Source: JBCCTX01 sp964468435 (GTDB lineage: Bacteria; Bacteroidota; Bacteroidia; J057). Taken from it: a stretch of 64,000 nucleotides of DNA. The notes beneath the pieces were generated by a model. That model saw nothing but the letters and a program-made list of their open reading frames with translations, was not told the origin of the DNA and made no database searches. Positions 18,567 through 27,134 of the stretch are shown piece by piece. The stretch's first letter is position 1. The number at the start of each line of letters is the position of its first letter. The stretch spans positions 1 to 64,000 of the forward strand of contig CAYXVE010000001.1 in assembly GCA_964468435.1 (NCBI GenBank), read 5' to 3'. Made by a program: the position numbers and the translations under genes.

Positions 18567-20114
18567 ATGAGCAACCCAATAACCCTGAATGGTACCATGA
18601 ATCCTGTCACAATACATGCGGATGGGGTTACCCTGTTAGCACCAGATTTAACAGGTGAGATTTCTTCAACAAATGATACGACTACGAGGGGTGATTTGAG
18701 ATTTTTTACCAAAGATGAGGGTGAATTTGATACTATTCTGAAAGCGGCAGCCTTAGAGCATGATCTGGATATCAGGTATACCTTTTACATGGAGGTGGCA
18801 GATGACGGGGTATTGCACATGGCCCAAACCCGTAAGGGAATGTTTTTGCCTATGACTTCTTATGGAGAGGAGGCTATTATCATGGCGGTACCTGCAAGGA
18901 GAAATGAGAAGCCCATTGCCGTTTTACATCAGGATGAAGCTGGTATACTACAGTGGATCTTTCCGGAAGGAGATATCTCTCAGGAAACCCAGGAAGTAGT
19001 ATTTCACATACCCCGCAAAAGCTCAGAAAATGACAAAGAAGGGGACTTGCCAGAATTTGAAACACGTGCTATCCGGCGGGGGTTATTTGGCAGGATTATC
19101 CGGGTCGTAACTGGGGTGATAACCAAGATTCTGACCCCGGTGGTCAAGGTAGGGGTGGAATTGTGGGAACGCAGGAACCGTGCATATGATCTTTCGTTGA
19201 TCCGTGGCAATGTGATAGAACCCAACTTCAGGCAATGGCAACTGATCAAGCCTACTGAGAAGAATCCGGATAATGCTACGCTTCTGCTGATACACGGAAC
19301 TTTTGTTACGCTATCGGGAACCTTTCAGCCGCTGCTGGATTCTGCTTCCATGCCAGGTATCAGCACGCATTACGACAACCAGGTTCTGGGATTTCAGCAT
19401 CCTACCTTGTATCATTCACCTGTCGATAATGTGGAGGAGTTACTCAACAGGTTGCCTGGAGGTGTGGAGTTCAATTTTGACATTGTCACAGGCAGTCGTG
19501 GCGGTCTGGTAGCCAGGGAATTGATCCGGAGGGTAGCAACGGGTGATACCCGGGGGAGAAAGATCCGGATCAATAAGGTAATCACGATAGCTTGTTGTAA
19601 TCAGGGAACGCTATTGGCAGATGATGAGCATATGGTATCTTTTTTGAACCGCTATGCGCTGATGGCTTCGCTGTTGCCTTTGGGTACTCTGGGTACAATC
19701 CTTTCTGCTATACTTAATGTCGTAAAAGTCCTGGCAGGTGCTGCATTAGGAGGACTTCCCGGACTCACACATCAGCGTCCCTTTGAGCGCAATCCATTTA
19801 TTACATCGCTCAACAGTTCACTGGAGCATCCTTCCCGGTTATTTGGAATTGGCGCCAACTACAATCCCCAGCAATTCAATCTGGGTCGATATCTGCTGAA
19901 TCGCACTGTTGACAGGGTTTTCCAGCATGAGGAAAACGATGTGGTCGTACCGACCAAAGGCTGCTATGATGCGGCAGGGACCTTTGGTTTTCCCATTCAG
20001 CATGAGGTATTCGACGAAAGTTTCGACATATTTCATTTGAACTATTTTCGTTCAGAAGAGGTACAGCGCAGAATACAGCAATGGTTGCTGTCCAGAGATG
20101 CTGTTGGGGTGTGA
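18567..20114 (+). CDS. Alpha/beta-hydrolase (lipase-like) with unknown N-terminal domain
   Basis: I chose the ATG at 18567 (515 residues). A TTG at 18459 would add 36 unremarkable residues. The first 230 residues have no recognised fold and no signal peptide. From about 235 an alpha/beta-hydrolase domain begins: LLLIHGTF forms the oxyanion-hole strand, TGSRGGLVAR (Ser310) is the nucleophile elbow G-x-S-x-G, ENDVVVPT supplies a likely acid, and DIFHLNYF near the C-terminus a likely catalytic His. A hydrophobic Leu/Gly-rich stretch (about 375-410) may be a lid or membrane-contacting segment. Related hydrolases are found beside protease or CHAT-type genes in other bacteria, but here the gene stands alone. 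The substrate is unknown; a lipid or ester is plausible. Confidence 0.8.
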   Translation: MSNPITLNGTMNPVTIHADGVTLLAPDLTGEISSTNDTTTRGDLRFFTKDEGEFDTILKAAALEHDLDIRYTFYMEVADDGVLHMAQTRKGMFLPMTSYGEEAIIMAVPARRNEKPIAVLHQDEAGILQWIFPEGDISQETQEVVFHIPRKSSENDKEGDLPEFETRAIRRGLFGRIIRVVTGVITKILTPVVKVGVELWERRNRAYDLSLIRGNVIEPNFRQWQLIKPTEKNPDNATLLLIHGTFVTLSGTFQPLLDSASMPGISTHYDNQVLGFQHPTLYHSPVDNVEELLNRLPGGVEFNFDIVTGSRGGLVARELIRRVATGDTRGRKIRINKVITIACCNQGTLLADDEHMVSFLNRYALMASLLPLGTLGTILSAILNVVKVLAGAALGGLPGLTHQRPFERNPFITSLNSSLEHPSRLFGIGANYNPQQFNLGRYLLNRTVDRVFQHEENDVVVPTKGCYDAAGTFGFPIQHEVFDESFDIFHLNYFRSEEVQRRIQQWLLSRDAVGV

Positions 20115-20128
20115 GGATTCGTTAGGAG

Positions 20129-20156
20129 AGGATTATAGGGTTTCAATCCTTGTTTT
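20129..20156 (+). terminator. Weak hairpin after the hydrolase gene
   Basis: AGGATT (20129-20134) can pair with AATCCT (20145-20150) and is followed by TGTTTTA. The hairpin sits 15 nt after the hydrolase stop. The short stem makes this a tentative call. Confidence 0.3.
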
Positions 20157-20333
20157 AGTGGAAGTAGGCCGTGAAGCTGTTGCTTAGGCATATCTTTTAG
20201 ATTCTCACATCATTAACGAGTACTGATCTACCCTAATGTATGATTAGATTTGTTGCATTAGCTTATGGGATTCGGTAGCCTGGGGAAAAAACTCGCGGTT
20301 GAGCTTGGAGAGATGTGAAATGAAACATTTCTT

Positions 20334-21833
20334 TTACTCCAGTCGCTTCATGGCGAGCTTGCACTGGTTTTCCAGGCTGGGCTGGTAGAAATAGTCATCG
20401 TAGAAAAGTGCTTTCTGGTAATAGTTCATCGCAAGGGGCTGGTTTTGCTGCTCATGGGCCAGATTGGCCATGTAAAAACAGGAGTATGCCTGCTGCCATC
20501 TCGTAGCATGACGTTCAGGCTGATCAATACACAACTGATAGTATTCTTTTGCCAGATCGGTATCTCCGGTAGAATGATAGATTCTGCCTGACAAATAATA
20601 CATGTACGTAAGATTATCGATAGACAAAGCCGAGCGATTTAACTTGTTGAGGATAGATAATGCCTTGCTGTAATATCCACCATCATAAGCGTTTCTGGCC
20701 CGGAAAAGATGCTGTGTAGGCACTGAGGGAGCTTGATGAACAAAAGACTTTGCCAGATAAAAGGCATACTGGTCTTCTTCCAGATCTGAAATGGATTGCT
20801 CTAGAAGTCTCTCCAGATGTTGTTTCCCTTGTACATAGTCTCCGGATAATATATGAGACATCCCCATTCTGAACATTGCGTCTGTGCGGAATATTTTGCC
20901 CTGGTGTGTATGTAAAAAGCGATCAAAACAATGAATCGCTTTCTCATAATCTGCCTGGTAATAATAGGCTCTCCCATAGTGGAAGTCCCAAAGTGGAATA
21001 AACTGCACCCGGGAATCCCGGAAATATGCCTCGCGTCCCGACAGTACCTGGTAGGCCTTGTCATTGTATTTCATACTTAGGTATCCCGATATCAGACAAT
21101 AGTCCAGGATGATGCTCTTAGGATTCTGATCTATTACCTTTCTCAGGTCCTGAAGGGCTTGATTAGGTTGGTTGCCCAGATTTTTGGTGGCGAAATAATG
21201 GAGTATGATCGACTCTAGGTGTAGAAAATCATGCTGCCTAGCAGCTTGTCGGAGTTGAGATAATCCGGTATTCACATCTCCGGGAAAACCTAGCGTGTGG
21301 GTGACCCATTGATACTTTTGGGGTATAGCGCCAAATAATACATTATACAAACCCAGAAGTCTCAAATGTTCTGTTCGCTGGGGATAAAGCTTGGCCTGCT
21401 TGCGTATATGTTGCTTGCTAAGGCGTATATACCATACGGAAGTTAGATAGTCTTTTTCTATAAATTCCCAAAGTGCTCGCTTCCCATATACTTCAGCTAA
21501 CATGACCTCTTTGAGTGCGGCATCGTCGGGCAGTTCTTTGATAGCATCTATGGTCTGATCCCATATCTGTTCGATATGTTCTAGCGCTTCAGGGGATTGC
21601 AGGCTTATGTAGCGGTAAAATCGCTGATGAAAAGTGTAAAATTTTTTACTGGAAGGATGTTTTAGCTGCTGGAGGGAAGTATCGAGACTGTTGAGGTGGA
21701 ATTGAAAAAGCTCTTGTTCGATCTGACGAATTTTTGCAGAGTCTTCAGTTACAGCATTTCCAGCCATGCACAGATGGTATTGCAAAAAGCCAGTTAGAAG
21801 TACGACGAAGTAGATGTATGTGGAATACCGCAA
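20334..21833 (-). CDS. Exported TPR-repeat protein, function unknown
   Basis: A 499-residue protein that appears to start at TTG 21833; no in-frame ATG lies upstream. It opens with a signal-peptide-like stretch (YIYFVVLLTGFLQYHLCMAG). The rest is alpha-helical with tetratricopeptide-type repeats, clearest in the C-terminal half: GRAYYYQADYEKAIHCFDRF, MFRMGMSHILSGDYVQGKQHLERL, YYSKALSILNKLN and ACFYMANLAHEQQNQPLAMNYYQKAL-like units. Such proteins act as protein-binding scaffolds, here probably in the periplasm. It is transcribed alone, convergent to the hydrolase and upstream of the leftward zinc-ribbon gene. No catalytic motif was seen. Confidence 0.8.
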   Translation of the reverse strand: MRYSTYIYFVVLLTGFLQYHLCMAGNAVTEDSAKIRQIEQELFQFHLNSLDTSLQQLKHPSSKKFYTFHQRFYRYISLQSPEALEHIEQIWDQTIDAIKELPDDAALKEVMLAEVYGKRALWEFIEKDYLTSVWYIRLSKQHIRKQAKLYPQRTEHLRLLGLYNVLFGAIPQKYQWVTHTLGFPGDVNTGLSQLRQAARQHDFLHLESIILHYFATKNLGNQPNQALQDLRKVIDQNPKSIILDYCLISGYLSMKYNDKAYQVLSGREAYFRDSRVQFIPLWDFHYGRAYYYQADYEKAIHCFDRFLHTHQGKIFRTDAMFRMGMSHILSGDYVQGKQHLERLLEQSISDLEEDQYAFYLAKSFVHQAPSVPTQHLFRARNAYDGGYYSKALSILNKLNRSALSIDNLTYMYYLSGRIYHSTGDTDLAKEYYQLCIDQPERHATRWQQAYSCFYMANLAHEQQNQPLAMNYYQKALFYDDYFYQPSLENQCKLAMKRLE

Positions 21834-21964
21834 AATGCTTTCCCGTATTAGATGTGATAATCAAAAATCTAATTAAAGATACTTAAACATTTACAAAATT
21901 ATTGAGAAAAAATGTACGATACCTGACAGGAAAAGGTGGAGATTATGGGAAAGGGATTTGTAAA

Positions 21965-22010
21965 GGAAGGATCTTGAGGGTTCGATTGATAGCCCTCAAA
22001 ATCCTTTTTC
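21965..22010 (-). terminator. Strong intrinsic terminator after the zinc-ribbon coiled-coil gene
   Basis: A 14-nt arm at 21967-21980 pairs with 21993-22006 with one mismatch (GGATCTTGAGGG against CCCTCAAAATCC) around a 12-nt loop. It lies 12 nt beyond the stop at 22018. The T-run is better on the plus strand (TTTTT), so the hairpin may work in both directions. Confidence 0.7.
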
Positions 22011-22017
22011 CAGGTGA

Positions 22018-22773
22018 TCAGGCTATCTGTAGCTCGTCCTTGACTTCGTGGAAGAAGCTTTCATCGACAAGTATACGCCCACAGTTCTCGCAGTGTATAA
22101 GCCGGGTACGCTGCTTAAGTTCTATATGTAGCTGTGGTGGGATAATAGAAAAACATCCTCCACAGGCATTTCTATCAGTATATACGACTGCCAGACCGTT
22201 GCGCATATTCCGGCGAATCTTGCGATATCCCTTGAGATAGCGATCATCTACTGTGGATTCTGCTTTATCAATTTCTTTCAACAGACGCTTTTCTTCAACT
22301 TTGGTATCTTCGATGATGACTGCAAGTTCTTTCTTCTTATCTTCCAGTTCATTTTTCTTATCATCTACCTGTTTGCTGGTCTGCTCGAGCAGTTCTTCCT
22401 TCTGCTTAATCTGATCTTGAAATTTCTTAATCTTTTTCTCTGAAGTAAGGATTTCCAGATTGGCGTATTCGATTTCCTTGCGAAGTGCCTCGTATTCACG
22501 ATTATTCTTCACATTCATTTGCTGTTCATCGTACTTCTTAATCTGTGACTTGAAGTCTTGGATCTTAGCCTTTTTATTATTGATCTCATCTTTGAGTTCC
22601 TTGATCTCATCTTTGATCCGCTTGTGTCTTGTTTCCAAACCTTCCAGGTCATCTTCCAGGTCATTTACTTCCTCTGGGAGGCTTCCTCTCAACGTATGTA
22701 TTTCATCGAGTTTGGAATCCAATACTTGCAGACGTGTAAGTGCTCTTAGTCGCTCTGTTACCGGATTTTCCAT
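22018..22773 (-). CDS. C4-type zinc-ribbon coiled-coil protein (DUF164/CT398-like)
   Basis: This 251-residue protein has a long charged coiled coil (about 1-185, heptad-like Lys/Glu/Leu pattern). A C-terminal zinc ribbon follows with two knuckles, CGGC near 204 and CENC near 233. The order matches the widespread zf-RING_7/CT398 family, conserved in Bacteroidota and often next to a Nif3 gene, as here: the Nif3 gene starts upstream and ends 12 bp before this ATG. CT398 of Chlamydia interacts with sigma-54 and secretion proteins. The role in Bacteroidota is not established. Cytoplasmic. A strong hairpin follows the stop. Confidence 0.9.
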   Translation of the reverse strand: MENPVTERLRALTRLQVLDSKLDEIHTLRGSLPEEVNDLEDDLEGLETRHKRIKDEIKELKDEINNKKAKIQDFKSQIKKYDEQQMNVKNNREYEALRKEIEYANLEILTSEKKIKKFQDQIKQKEELLEQTSKQVDDKKNELEDKKKELAVIIEDTKVEEKRLLKEIDKAESTVDDRYLKGYRKIRRNMRNGLAVVYTDRNACGGCFSIIPPQLHIELKQRTRLIHCENCGRILVDESFFHEVKDELQIA

Positions 22774-22785
22774 AGTATTTATCAG

Positions 22786-23574
22786 TTAATAAAAATATTT
22801 TACCGGGTTGGTATTTACTTGTGACAAATGGATTGCAAAGTTAGGAAATTTTTCTGACAAAAAGTCGCGAATCAGCTCAGATGTAAACTGTTCGGACTCG
22901 TAATGGCCGATATCTACTAATAGCATCTGATTTTCATTATCAAAGAATTTGTGATAGGTGATATCAGCTGTAACAAAAGCGTCGGCTTCATGCCTGAGTG
23001 CTTCTGCTGTCAGAAAGCTACCTGAGCCTCCACAAAGGGCAACTTTATGTATATGAGATTGCTTTCCTGCAGCGTATCTAATCCCTTTTGCGTGGAAGCG
23101 GTCCTGTAATCTTTGTAAGAATGCATGTACAATGAGAGGTTGCTCGAGCCAGCCTATCTTACCTGCACCAGTATCCTGATCATGATGGGAAGGCATTAGG
23201 ATTTCGGTTTGCTGCAGGCCCAACTTATCTGCGATTTTCTGGTTGACACCATCTCGTTGGTTGTCGAGATTGGTATGTATCGCATAGAGAGCGATATCAT
23301 GCTTGATTGCCTTGATCAGCGTCTGGCTTACATAGTCATCGCCGATCAGCCGTTTTCTGCTTTTAAACCAGATAGGGTGATGGGCTATGACCATATTACA
23401 TTGGCGTTCTATAGCTTCGTCAACTACTGGCTCAGTCATATCTAGATTGATGATGAGGCCAGAGAATTTCTGGGATGGATTTCCAGTGAGCAATCCCACA
23501 TTATCATAGGACTCTGCATGATATGGAGGTGCCCACCCGTTTAATACGTCCACAATATCTTTTACGGTAATCAT
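22786..23574 (-). CDS. Nif3-like dinuclear metal-centre protein
   Basis: At 262 residues this is the short form of the family; many Bacteroidota homologues are about 365 because of an inserted PII-like domain. Metal-binding motifs are visible: MVIAHHPIWF (two His) near residue 65, IHTNLDNQRDG (His, Asp) near 98, and DIGHYESEQF (His, Glu) near 220. The family forms hexameric toroids with two metals per subunit. Annotations as GTP cyclohydrolase 1 type 2 are by homology only. The gene lies between infB (21 bp upstream) and the zinc-ribbon gene in the same direction, so it likely belongs to the tail of the rimP-nusA-infB transcript. Confidence 0.92.
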   Translation of the reverse strand: MITVKDIVDVLNGWAPPYHAESYDNVGLLTGNPSQKFSGLIINLDMTEPVVDEAIERQCNMVIAHHPIWFKSRKRLIGDDYVSQTLIKAIKHDIALYAIHTNLDNQRDGVNQKIADKLGLQQTEILMPSHHDQDTGAGKIGWLEQPLIVHAFLQRLQDRFHAKGIRYAAGKQSHIHKVALCGGSGSFLTAEALRHEADAFVTADITYHKFFDNENQMLLVDIGHYESEQFTSELIRDFLSEKFPNFAIHLSQVNTNPVKYFY

Positions 23575-23594
23575 CTACCCATCAGCATAGCTAT

Positions 23595-26500
23595 CTATTT
23601 TTTCAACTTACGTTTTACTTCGTTTCTACGATAGGATTCCAGGATATCACCTTCCTTGATGTCGTTGTAATTCTCTACCATGGCACCAAATTCAAAGCCT
23701 GAGGCTACCTCTTTCACATCATCTTTAAAACGCTTGAGTGAGGACAGGTTGTTATCGTAGATCACAACGCCGTCGCGTATAACGCGTACGGGTTCGTTGC
23801 GATAGATTTTTCCACTTGTGGCATAACACCCTGCAACAGCGCCAACTTTGGATATCTTGAATACTTCACGGACTTCGGCTGTACCCATGATTTCTTCGCG
23901 TATTTCTGGACTCAACAATCCTTCCAGGGCATCTGTGACATCATTGATTGCGTCGTAGATCACGCTGTAGGTACGTATATCAATCTCTTCTTTTTCAGCC
24001 AGTTGTCTGGCTTTGGCAGTAGGTCTGACGTTGAATGCGATGATGACTGCATCTGAGGCCGAGGCGAGTAGCACGTCGCCTTCTGTAATGGCACCTACAC
24101 CTTTGAGGATAATATTTACCTGGACTTCTTCGGTGGAGAGTTTTAGCAATGCACCGGAAAGTGCTTCCACAGAACCGTCCACATCTGCACGTATGATTAC
24201 GTTGAGTTCTTCGAAGTTACCAATAGCCTTCCTACGACCGATTTCTTCAAGTGTAATCCGCTTCGTCTGTCTGAGCTGTTGCTCACGGTATAGCTCTTGT
24301 CGTCTTTGGGCAATCTCTTTGGCTTTACTTTCTTCTTTGAAGACGATAAACTTATCGCCAGCCTGCGGCTGGCCACTGAGACCCAATACCTGAACAGGTA
24401 CGGAGGGACCTGCCTTTTTAATGCGTTTACCATTCTGGTCGATAAGGGCTCTCACTTTAGCGTAGTGAACACCGATCACCATTTCGTCTCCTACTTCGAG
24501 TGTACCATTCTGTACCAAAAGTGTAGCTACATTTCCCAGACCTTTATCCAGCCGGGCTTCAATGACTGTACCATTGGAAGGCCTGTCCGTGTTAGCTTTG
24601 AGTTCGAGGAGTTCTGCTTCGAGGATAACTTTTTCGAGCAGTTCGTCCACTCCCTGGCCTTTTAGGGCAGATATTTCCTGGGATTGGAAGTTACCTCCCC
24701 AGTCTTCTACCAGCAGATTCATTTCTGCCAGTTGGTTTTTAATCTTATCTGGATCAGCATCAGGCTTATCCACTTTGTTAATAGCAAAGACCATGGGTAC
24801 TTCGCCTGCCTGAGCGTGATTGATTGCCTCGCGGGTCTGAGGCATAACAGCGTCATCAGCAGCAATAACGATGATAACCAGGTCTGTGACCTTGGCACCA
24901 CGGGCACGCATAGCAGTGAAGGCTTCATGTCCTGGTGTATCCAGGAAAGTTACTTTGTTGCCACTTTTGAGCTTTACCTGATAGGCACCTATGTGCTGGG
25001 TAATACCTCCCGCCTCGCCAGCAGTAACATTGGTATTTCTGAGCGAGTCGAGCAGGGTCGTCTTACCATGGTCTACGTGGCCCATCACCGTAATGATTGG
25101 GATACGTGGTTCGAGATCTTCCGGAACGTCTTCCTCAATTTCTGCCTCTTCGATGTCCTGTTCGGTAACATCGATGAACCTGGCTTCATAACCATATTCA
25201 TCCGAGATAATCGAGATCAGTTCTGCATCCAAACGTTGGTTGATGGAGACCATCATCCCCAGTTCAAAGCTTTTCTTGATAATATCATTGACTGGAACCT
25301 CAATGAGGTTGGCAAATTCATTTGCAGTAATAAATTCAGTTACCTCTAGCACTTTAGATTCCTGCTCCATTTGTTCCTGGAGCTTTTCCCGTTTGAGTGC
25401 TTCAGCATCACGCTTGGCTCTTCTGAGCTTTTGGCGGTTTCTGGATGGACCCTGACTCATCTGAGAAAGTGTCTGACGAATAGATTCATCCACTTCTTTC
25501 TTGGAGGGCTTTTCTTTTTTCCCTTTTTCACCCCTTTTCTGAGTAGTTGATGCAGCCTGATCTCCGGTTGAGTCGGCTTGTACTACAGACTTGCGTTTGC
25601 GTTTTCTTCTTCTTCTCTTTTTCTTTTTGGCATCCTCTCCAGCCTGATCTGCACCTGTTTTGCTCTCCGAAGCTTTTTCAACCTTAACAGGCTTGGCTTC
25701 CGTCTTACGATCCGAGGGTGTCTGACTTCTGTTTTTATCCTTTTGGGGTCTTTGTTTGTTTTTTCCTTTGCTCTTTTTACCTCCTCCCAGGTCAATTTTA
25801 CCCATGACTTTCAGACCGGATAATTTGGGGGTGTGATCATCAGCCCTGATGATCACACTATCCTCTTCGCTCTTAGCAGGTGGTTCCTGAGCAGGTTTAT
25901 GCTGTGGGTTGGGCTTTTGATCTTTCTGGGTCTTTGATCTGTCAGGGCCAGATTTTCCTGTTCCTCTCTTTTGGATTTTGTCTTTCTGAATTTCCTTTTC
26001 TTTAAAGGAACCCTGCCGCGAGGACATTTCCTTAGCTATCTCTTTTTCTTTTTCCTTTGGCTGTTCTTTTTTCTGAGTAGGAATGTCTGCTTTGGGTTTT
26101 GAGGATTTCTCTACTTTTTGCTCAGTTATTTCTTTGCTTGCCTCTACCGCGTTTTTCTGTTTTTCTGCGCTATCAGCAGATTTCTGATCCTTCTTGTCCG
26201 TTATCTCTATACTGGAGTCCGTTTTCTGCGCTTTAACTTCGGTTTTTTCAGATTGGGTTTCAGGCTTCTGTTCGTTGGTTTCAGGTTGAGCCTTTGAGAC
26301 GGATTCTTTCTCTACCAGTTTTTCGGTTTTTTCAACAGATTTTGCTTCGGGAGATTTTGCTTCGGGCTTAGGTTCAACCTTTCTAGTTGTTCCTTCAGTC
26401 TTGTCTTGAGCAACTTCTTCAGGAGAGGTTTTTTTCTGCTGATCGTCTTTTTGGGTTTCTTCAGGCTTTTTAGGTTCAGCTATAGGTTCCTGATCAGGAC

Positions 26501-27038
26501 TTTCCCTTTTTTTACCTACATCTTGCAGGTCTATTTTACCTACGACTTTGAGACCTGGAATGGAAGATTCCCGATCATCCTGACTTTTTGTCTGATGATT
26601 TTCATCATCATGAATCACTTCCTCATCTATATCGGTATCTTTTCCGGATGGTGTTGCTGGTCTTCGTTGAGGTTCCTGAGATCCAGTATCAGGTTCAGAG
26701 CTTCTTTTGCGTTTGGGTAAAATTTTATTTTTCAGTTGAAGGGGAGAGATGGGTTCATCCTCTTTTTCGGCAACGGGTTTATCGGCTTTATCTTTATGGG
26801 TACGGTTTTCTTCCTTTCTCCGCTCAATAAATTGTTCAGCTTTTTCTTTCAGTTGTTTTTCGGAGGCATATTCTCGCAATAATATCTCATACTGATCTGC
26901 ATTGAGCTTAGTATTGGGACTATTAGAGATATCATGGCCCTTATCTTGGAGATAAGCCACTATCGTATCACTACCTACATTCAGTTCCTTCGCTACTTTG
27001 AATAAACGAAAAAATCGTTTCTTTTTAACTTCTGGCAT
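23595..27038 (-). CDS. infB: Translation initiation factor IF-2
   Basis: The 1147-residue product begins with an IF2_N domain (FRLFKVAKELNVGSDTIVAYL). Next come about 500 residues of Lys/Glu/Pro/Gln low-complexity linker, then a second IF2_N-like helix. The GTPase domain has G1 GHVDHGKTT near residue 650, G3 DTPGHEAF and G4 NKVDKP. Domain II and the C-terminal IF-2 domains bind fMet-tRNA. The linker contains two copies of GLKVxGKIDL, a recurrent motif in IF-2 of this phylum. The protein joins the 30S subunit and initiator tRNA. A GGAGGA at 27051-27056 (12 nt from the ATG) is one of the few strong Shine-Dalgarno sequences here. The gene follows nusA by 96 bp. Confidence 0.98.
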   Translation of the reverse strand: MPEVKKKRFFRLFKVAKELNVGSDTIVAYLQDKGHDISNSPNTKLNADQYEILLREYASEKQLKEKAEQFIERRKEENRTHKDKADKPVAEKEDEPISPLQLKNKILPKRKRSSEPDTGSQEPQRRPATPSGKDTDIDEEVIHDDENHQTKSQDDRESSIPGLKVVGKIDLQDVGKKRESPDQEPIAEPKKPEETQKDDQQKKTSPEEVAQDKTEGTTRKVEPKPEAKSPEAKSVEKTEKLVEKESVSKAQPETNEQKPETQSEKTEVKAQKTDSSIEITDKKDQKSADSAEKQKNAVEASKEITEQKVEKSSKPKADIPTQKKEQPKEKEKEIAKEMSSRQGSFKEKEIQKDKIQKRGTGKSGPDRSKTQKDQKPNPQHKPAQEPPAKSEEDSVIIRADDHTPKLSGLKVMGKIDLGGGKKSKGKNKQRPQKDKNRSQTPSDRKTEAKPVKVEKASESKTGADQAGEDAKKKKRRRRKRKRKSVVQADSTGDQAASTTQKRGEKGKKEKPSKKEVDESIRQTLSQMSQGPSRNRQKLRRAKRDAEALKREKLQEQMEQESKVLEVTEFITANEFANLIEVPVNDIIKKSFELGMMVSINQRLDAELISIISDEYGYEARFIDVTEQDIEEAEIEEDVPEDLEPRIPIITVMGHVDHGKTTLLDSLRNTNVTAGEAGGITQHIGAYQVKLKSGNKVTFLDTPGHEAFTAMRARGAKVTDLVIIVIAADDAVMPQTREAINHAQAGEVPMVFAINKVDKPDADPDKIKNQLAEMNLLVEDWGGNFQSQEISALKGQGVDELLEKVILEAELLELKANTDRPSNGTVIEARLDKGLGNVATLLVQNGTLEVGDEMVIGVHYAKVRALIDQNGKRIKKAGPSVPVQVLGLSGQPQAGDKFIVFKEESKAKEIAQRRQELYREQQLRQTKRITLEEIGRRKAIGNFEELNVIIRADVDGSVEALSGALLKLSTEEVQVNIILKGVGAITEGDVLLASASDAVIIAFNVRPTAKARQLAEKEEIDIRTYSVIYDAINDVTDALEGLLSPEIREEIMGTAEVREVFKISKVGAVAGCYATSGKIYRNEPVRVIRDGVVIYDNNLSSLKRFKDDVKEVASGFEFGAMVENYNDIKEGDILESYRRNEVKRKLKK

Positions 27039-27082
27039 TCTTTAAAATTATCCTCCGCTTATAAATGTTAAGTTACTAATGT

Positions 27083-27114
27083 ATTTACAAATATTAAAAT
27101 CAGTATTTGTAAAT
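27083..27114 (-). repeat. 11-bp inverted repeat between nusA and infB
   Basis: ATTTACAAATA (27083-27093) and TATTTGTAAAT (27104-27114) are exact complements around a 10-nt loop, inside the 96-bp nusA-infB gap. The stem is AT-rich with no T-run after it, so it is more likely an mRNA processing or stability element, or a protein site, than a terminator. Confidence 0.5.
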
Positions 27115-27134
27115 GAGCATTCCGGCAAATAATA

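Noticed and set aside
24684..25349. 221-codon plus-strand frame inside infB
   Set aside because: Antisense to the IF-2 GTPase region, with no domain and no promoter.
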